Shown: positions 60,180 through 64,000 of the stretch, piece after piece
How the letters are laid out: every line of letters begins with the position of its first letter
Numbering within the stretch: the stretch's first letter is position 1
Assembly: GCA_037951165.1 (NCBI GenBank)
Contig: JBBDHG010000008.1
Coordinates: forward strand, 9,741,501 to 9,805,500
Length of the DNA stretch: 64,000 bases
Direction of reading: 5' to 3'
From: Lophius americanus
Lineage: Eukaryota; Chordata; Actinopteri; Lophiiformes; Lophiidae
Position numbers and translations under genes: made by a program
Notes under the pieces: generated by a model
Database searches by the model: none
What the model was told of the DNA's origin: nothing
What the model saw: only the letters and a program-made list of their open reading frames with translations

Positions 60180-60428
60180 AGATGTATGGATGAATGTATG
60201 TGTGGATGTATTGATGGATGTATGGATGGATGGATGTATTGATGGATGTATGGATGGATGGATGTATTGATGGATGGATGTATTGATGGATGAATGTATG
60301 TGTGGATGGATGTATTGATGGATGTATGGATGGATGGATGTATTGATGGATGTATGGATGGATGGATGTATCGATGGATGTATGGATGGATGGATGTATT
60401 GATGGATGTATGGATGTATGGATGGATT
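60180..60428 (+). repeat. GGAT/GTATTGAT minisatellite (about 250 bp)
   Basis: Tandem combinations of gatggatgtat, tgatggatgtat and ggatggatg occur, with two inclusions of gaatgtatgtgtggatg. The long minus-strand frames (100-151 codons, Y-I-H-P-S repeats) on this tract are repeat artefacts. Confidence 0.95.
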
Positions 60429-60568
60429 TTGACTGCATTGCGTTGAATGCACACCCACACACACACATTCACACACACAAACCCACTGTGATTGCAGATG
60501 GTTGCATGAGAGGAAAGACAGACACCTGAATCTGGGAGATTTAAACTACTAATCTAATGAAAGTGATT

Positions 60569-60570
<2 letters not shown>

Positions 60571-60640
<70 letters not shown>

Positions 60641-60668
60641 TACACACACACACACACAAACACACAAA
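60571..60668 (+). repeat. (CA)n microsatellite, compound
   Basis: CA arrays are separated by gataca and catacatacaca. Confidence 0.95.
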
Positions 60669-60754
60669 CAATCTCTCTCTATCCATTTGCATGCATGGTC
60701 ACATTAATCATCTACAGTAAATGAGGAGGGAAGGCCAGAACACATGCACAACCA

Positions 60755-60755
<1 letters not shown>

Positions 60756-60791
<36 letters not shown>
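60756..60791 (+). repeat. (CA)n microsatellite
   Basis: A pure CA array of about 18 units is followed by cggacacacac. Confidence 0.95.
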
Positions 60792-60794
<3 letters not shown>

Positions 60795-61185
60795 CACACA
60801 CTGAGACCTCAGCGTTTTTGGTAGACAGATGGTTCTCTCTGTGTGAGGAAACTGATCTGATTCAGCACAGAGACTCCCTGTCACCTCCTCATACACCTCC
60901 TCTTCATCCACTTCATCCTACTTCTCTTTTCATCCACATCCCGAAAATCGCAAAATCTATCCTCTCCGTCAACTTATCCTCAGAAGGAGAAAAACACTTT
61001 TAACTGGATCAGATCCTGCAACAGGGAGGGATCACACAGAAAATCTGGACGATGAAGATGGATAGTAAACATGTATGAGGAATGTGTAGGTGTCACGAGA
61101 CATCATCTCCACCACACTGCCCTACAAACCAAAAACTGTAATAACGACAGTCTTGTCATATCTGAGCACCATGTTGGCACAGAGT

Positions 61186-61305
61186 GACACACAGGTGAGT
61201 GTGAATGGTTTTGTATCTCTGTGTGATGGTCTTTTGTGAAATTGGAGTGAAAGGGGTACGACGCCTATCACCAATGATTGCTGGGAAAGGCTCCAGCAGG
61301 GCATT
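61186..61305 (+). repeat. Diverged L2-like 3' tail copy
   Basis: It has gtgagtgtgaatggttttgt, atctctgtgtgatggtcttt, acgacgcctatcaccaatga and ttgctgggaaaggctccagc. This is the same order as 15975-16140 (gtgtgaat…gtctct…cagtg…gggataggctcca). Confidence 0.5.
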
Positions 61306-61309
61306 TGGT

Positions 61310-62240
61310 TTAAGAGTTTACACATGTCTGTTTAAGATTTAGACTGAGATATTGTTTTATCATTTCCTGTTCCTCTCCAATATAAAACATCAGAGGAAAA
61401 AGGAACAGCAGAACCGTAGGTTTAGGATAAAAAAATTTTTTTTATAGATTCCTCCACTAATGTCCAACAAACAGTAAAAACAAATATTTTAAAAATGGCT
61501 TAAATTTGTAGCTATCTTTGTAGCAATTTGGCTTTTTATTTACAAGGCTACTAGTCCAAGACTGTAATCTTTTCAAAACGCAACCATCTCCGTATCTTTG
61601 AAAACTGTCAAAACACAACTTTGGTGAAAATGCTGACGTGACCGTGCGTCTCCACTTCGCTAATCTCCACCCTTCCACAGAGCAAAAACAAAAACCATGT
61701 CGAACCATGTCGTTTAGTTTGTTCTGCGTACTCTGTTGAGTTTATTAACGCCCCACCAGCAAACAGTAGGGTCGCTGCACTGCTAATGGGATAAGCAGCG
61801 TTTATGTATATTTCCGTGTCGGTCTCTTGTGAAGGTACACTGCCAACTACTGGCCTGGCATACATACTACATTGTTTCAAGTTGTTCTTTAGTGTCGTTG
61901 TGTATGAGGTTTGTTTTAAAAATGTTGTCCTCTGAACACAGAACTTTTTTAAAACACGAACACAAAACATTTCCATTTTAGCAAAAATGGCATGAGGTTA
62001 ATTCAATATCTCACATGATATATTTTTATATCATTATGGTGCTCTGTAATGCAATGTGATGTGTTGCCATGTGCAATGTTTCATAAAGCTATGCAAATTG
62101 TTGTTTTACAACATTACAACATTAAGAAACATGATTTTGGAGTATCTGACTGGACTCATCTTCCTCAACATTAAATTTGCAATGTAACTGAAGTTAATCA
62201 TCAAATACTCAAATTTGAAAGGCAGAATTCAGCAAAAGTT
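61310..62240. other. Non-coding stretch
   Basis: A minus-strand 122-codon frame at 61976-61608 is open but has no recognisable domain. The sequence is AT-rich with homopolymers. Confidence 0.4.
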
Positions 62241-62245
62241 TCATA

Positions 62246-62275
62246 TTTCTTGAAAGAAATAATTCTTTCAAGAAA
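62246..62275. other. Perfect 13-bp hairpin
   Basis: TTTCTTGAAAGAA is followed by ATAA and TTCTTTCAAGAAA. The stem is perfect with a 4-nt loop. The sequence TTCTTGAAAGAA resembles head-to-tail NGAAN units of a heat-shock element, but no gene lies nearby to support a promoter role. Confidence 0.85.
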
Positions 62276-63514
62276 GAATTGGTGTCAAATTATTTTTGTT
62301 CCTGCCAAGGTTAATGTGCTCTGTGATCAACTCAGCTGAAGAAAAACAAAGACCGACTGTGGACAAAAAGAAGCAGTACAAGAGGTCAAAGGTGACAAAA
62401 ACAGAAATCACACAGTCACATGCTGAAAGCGCTGGGTCACATGTGGTCCTCCTGATGTACCCCTTGCACACACAGAGTGCCCACACACAGACTCTTAGAC
62501 CACGTAAATAAACTCTTTGTTCTCCAAAAGCATTTTTGATGAAGTCCTGGTTATACACAAGGCTTTATTTTGAAATCGTCAATGCGGTTATGAGTTGGGA
62601 ATGTCTCAGTATGTTAATACCCACCATCCCTTGTTACTGAAGCCTTCTGTCACAACATTCATTATGTCTTCTTCGCCCTGCATTAATCTCTCCTTTCTCT
62701 CATAATACTTTTTTTTTTATTGGAGTAGATTCCAATCGTCTTTATAAAAAGAGCTGGACGACAAAGAAATGTTATATTTTCATTATCATTTTCCACTGTA
62801 CGATATTTGACTAAAGTTCTTCTGGTTGACTATTCATCTCCCGTACAAGAGAATTTGTGAGTCCTTGATAACAAGTGTATCATTTCAATCGTTGCTGGTT
62901 GTCTCGTTCTAATTGACAAGAAAGGAGGACGTAAGCTGCATTCGTGACACATCGGAAACCGGGATAATACAAGCTCCAATAACCAAACAATTATGTTGCA
63001 CATCTATTTTTTGCACATCTATTTTTAAGGGGAATGAGTTGATCAAATCTTGTGTCAGGAATTTCTGCCTTCCACTTATCTGTAGTCGAGTTGTGGTAGA
63101 AGCAGGATAAGCAGGGCATTCCACATGCCCTTCAGTCAGCAACATTTTTCTGCTCATTTTGGGGAACCCTGAGGCATTAATCCCAGGCCAGAGGAGAAAT
63201 AGAATACCTCATGTGACTTTTGGGTCTAATCCAGGGTCTCCTTCCAGCTGCATGTGTCTGGAAAACCTCCAAAGGGATGCAAACTAGAATATTTGAATAT
63301 GAAATCTTCAATGAATCAGCTAAAAAGAAGTTGCAACATTTTGCTTGGGTTAGGAAGACTGAGGTCTCAATCTAGAGCCAAATACGGGAAAGGAGGTCAT
63401 GACCAAGTGTCTGGTGGTTGGGACTTTTGCTCCGTGAGACAACAACCACAGAGATAGGCATTGGGGCCGGGGGCAATGCATGACAGGTGGCAAATAATGC
63501 AGGGGACCTGGGTC

Positions 63515-63557
63515 TTTGGTATCCCAGATCCAATCTGATCCAATCTGGGATACCAAA
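63515..63557. other. Perfect 15-bp inverted repeat
   Basis: TTTGGTATCCCAGAT at 63515-63529 and its complement at 63543-63557 flank a 13-nt loop made of two gatccaatct units. It lies just beside the candidate LTR end at 63562. Confidence 0.85.
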
Positions 63558-63561
63558 TTGT

Positions 63562-63981
63562 GAAAAATATGTCACAAAGACATATCTTTCCGTAAATTTT
63601 GGTGAAAATCCTGTCTTTCGATCATTTGAGGACAAGGAATAAACTCAATGAGTCTCAGTTGTCTTATGTAGATATATGGGTTTATTACAGACAGATCGGT
63701 TATAACAGAGACCATCCTGGAACGATCGGGTACGAGTCTCATCCCAGAATCCTACCATCAGATTCAGCAGGATCATAATATGCTTACAATGTCAGCCAAT
63801 CTACAAGGTCAGGCTATCTTCTCCTTCAGACAGATCAAAGCAGTCATCATTCATCAGACATTACATGTGGAAAGACTTGGAAACAAGTAGGTCAAAGATA
63901 GTAGTTTCACTTCCCTCACAGTCGGGTTGGATTCTTTTTCTGATAAACTCAATTCAATGTGATTTACTACAATATGACAAC
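63562..63981 (-). mobile_element. Candidate retroviral-type LTR (minus strand), low confidence
   Basis: Read on the minus strand the block can be bounded as TGTTGTCATATTG … TATTTTTCACA (TG…CA, about 420 bp). Near its 3' third it has AATAAAC followed by a tgagactcattgagttt and attccttgtcctc segment, the order of a polyadenylation signal followed by R-U5-like sequence. Immediately after the end, TTTGGTATCCC could mimic a primer-binding site, but I could not match it to a tRNA. The element, if real, continues or ends outside what can be checked. Confidence 0.3.
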
Positions 63982-64000
63982 ATGGCACCGTTGGTTGGGT

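Noticed and set aside
60023..60478. Minus-strand frames of 100-151 codons rich in YIHPSIHPS
   Set aside because: They are translations of the GGAT/GTAT minisatellite in three frames; no start context, domain or codon bias suggests a protein.
60571..60791. CRISPR-like array
   Set aside because: Only dinucleotide arrays with short interruptions; no repeat-spacer structure, and the window is eukaryotic.

Overview
This is vertebrate nuclear DNA, almost certainly from a ray-finned (teleost) fish. It shows small exons with GT-AG splice sites separated by long AT-rich introns, many (CA)n/(GT)n microsatellites, and decayed fish-type SINE, LINE and DNA-transposon copies. There is no bacterial-style gene packing, and I saw no operon, CRISPR array, riboswitch or phage gene.

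The only host gene I can support is the middle of one gene on the minus strand. Seven coding exons at 23079-22900, 22417-22274, 19510-19377, 13923-13877, 13527-13414, 5971-5896 and 3069-2955 (transcription order) join in phase with no stop. They encode about 270 residues of an alpha-1,3-mannosyl-glycoprotein 4-beta-N-acetylglucosaminyltransferase (GnT-IV, family GT54). The protein resembles the B paralogue, so I call it mgat4b. The exons cover the lumenal coiled-coil stem and the first half of the catalytic domain, including the LEDD acidic motif. The exon encoding the N-terminal cytoplasmic tail and signal anchor was not found between 23080 and 64000. Exons for the second half of the enzyme should lie beyond base 1. 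The enzyme adds a beta-1,4-linked GlcNAc branch to the alpha-1,3-mannose arm of N-glycans in the Golgi.

Layout: 1-2954 is the intron after the last visible exon. 2955-23079 is the exon-bearing part, whose introns carry an L2-type LINE reverse-transcriptase relic (about 13977-14075), an L2-like 3' tail (about 15975-16140), a SINE tail, copies of two interspersed repeat families and a CA-rich duplicated block (21220-22015). 23080-64000 holds no recognisable host exon and is either a very large first intron or 5' flank. It contains tRNA-derived SINEs (26863-27140, 32553-32860, 40150-40395), a 1.6-kb DNA transposon with a 6-bp target duplication (43750-45363) that contains a minisatellite interrupted by a SINE head, a roughly 530-bp MITE (33750-34279), a decayed hAT-type BED zinc finger (36969-37158), a second LINE fragment (about 48080-48225), two candidate LTRs (33176-33720 and 63562-63981), several near-perfect hairpins and many simple repeats.

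I found no convincing undescribed gene system. The most informative unusual structures are the nested transposon/minisatellite/SINE arrangement, the 22-bp-arm foldback at 28104-28155, and the inverted repeat next to the possible retroviral-type LTR at the right edge. Most ORFs of 60-150 codons here are chance or repeat-derived frames.
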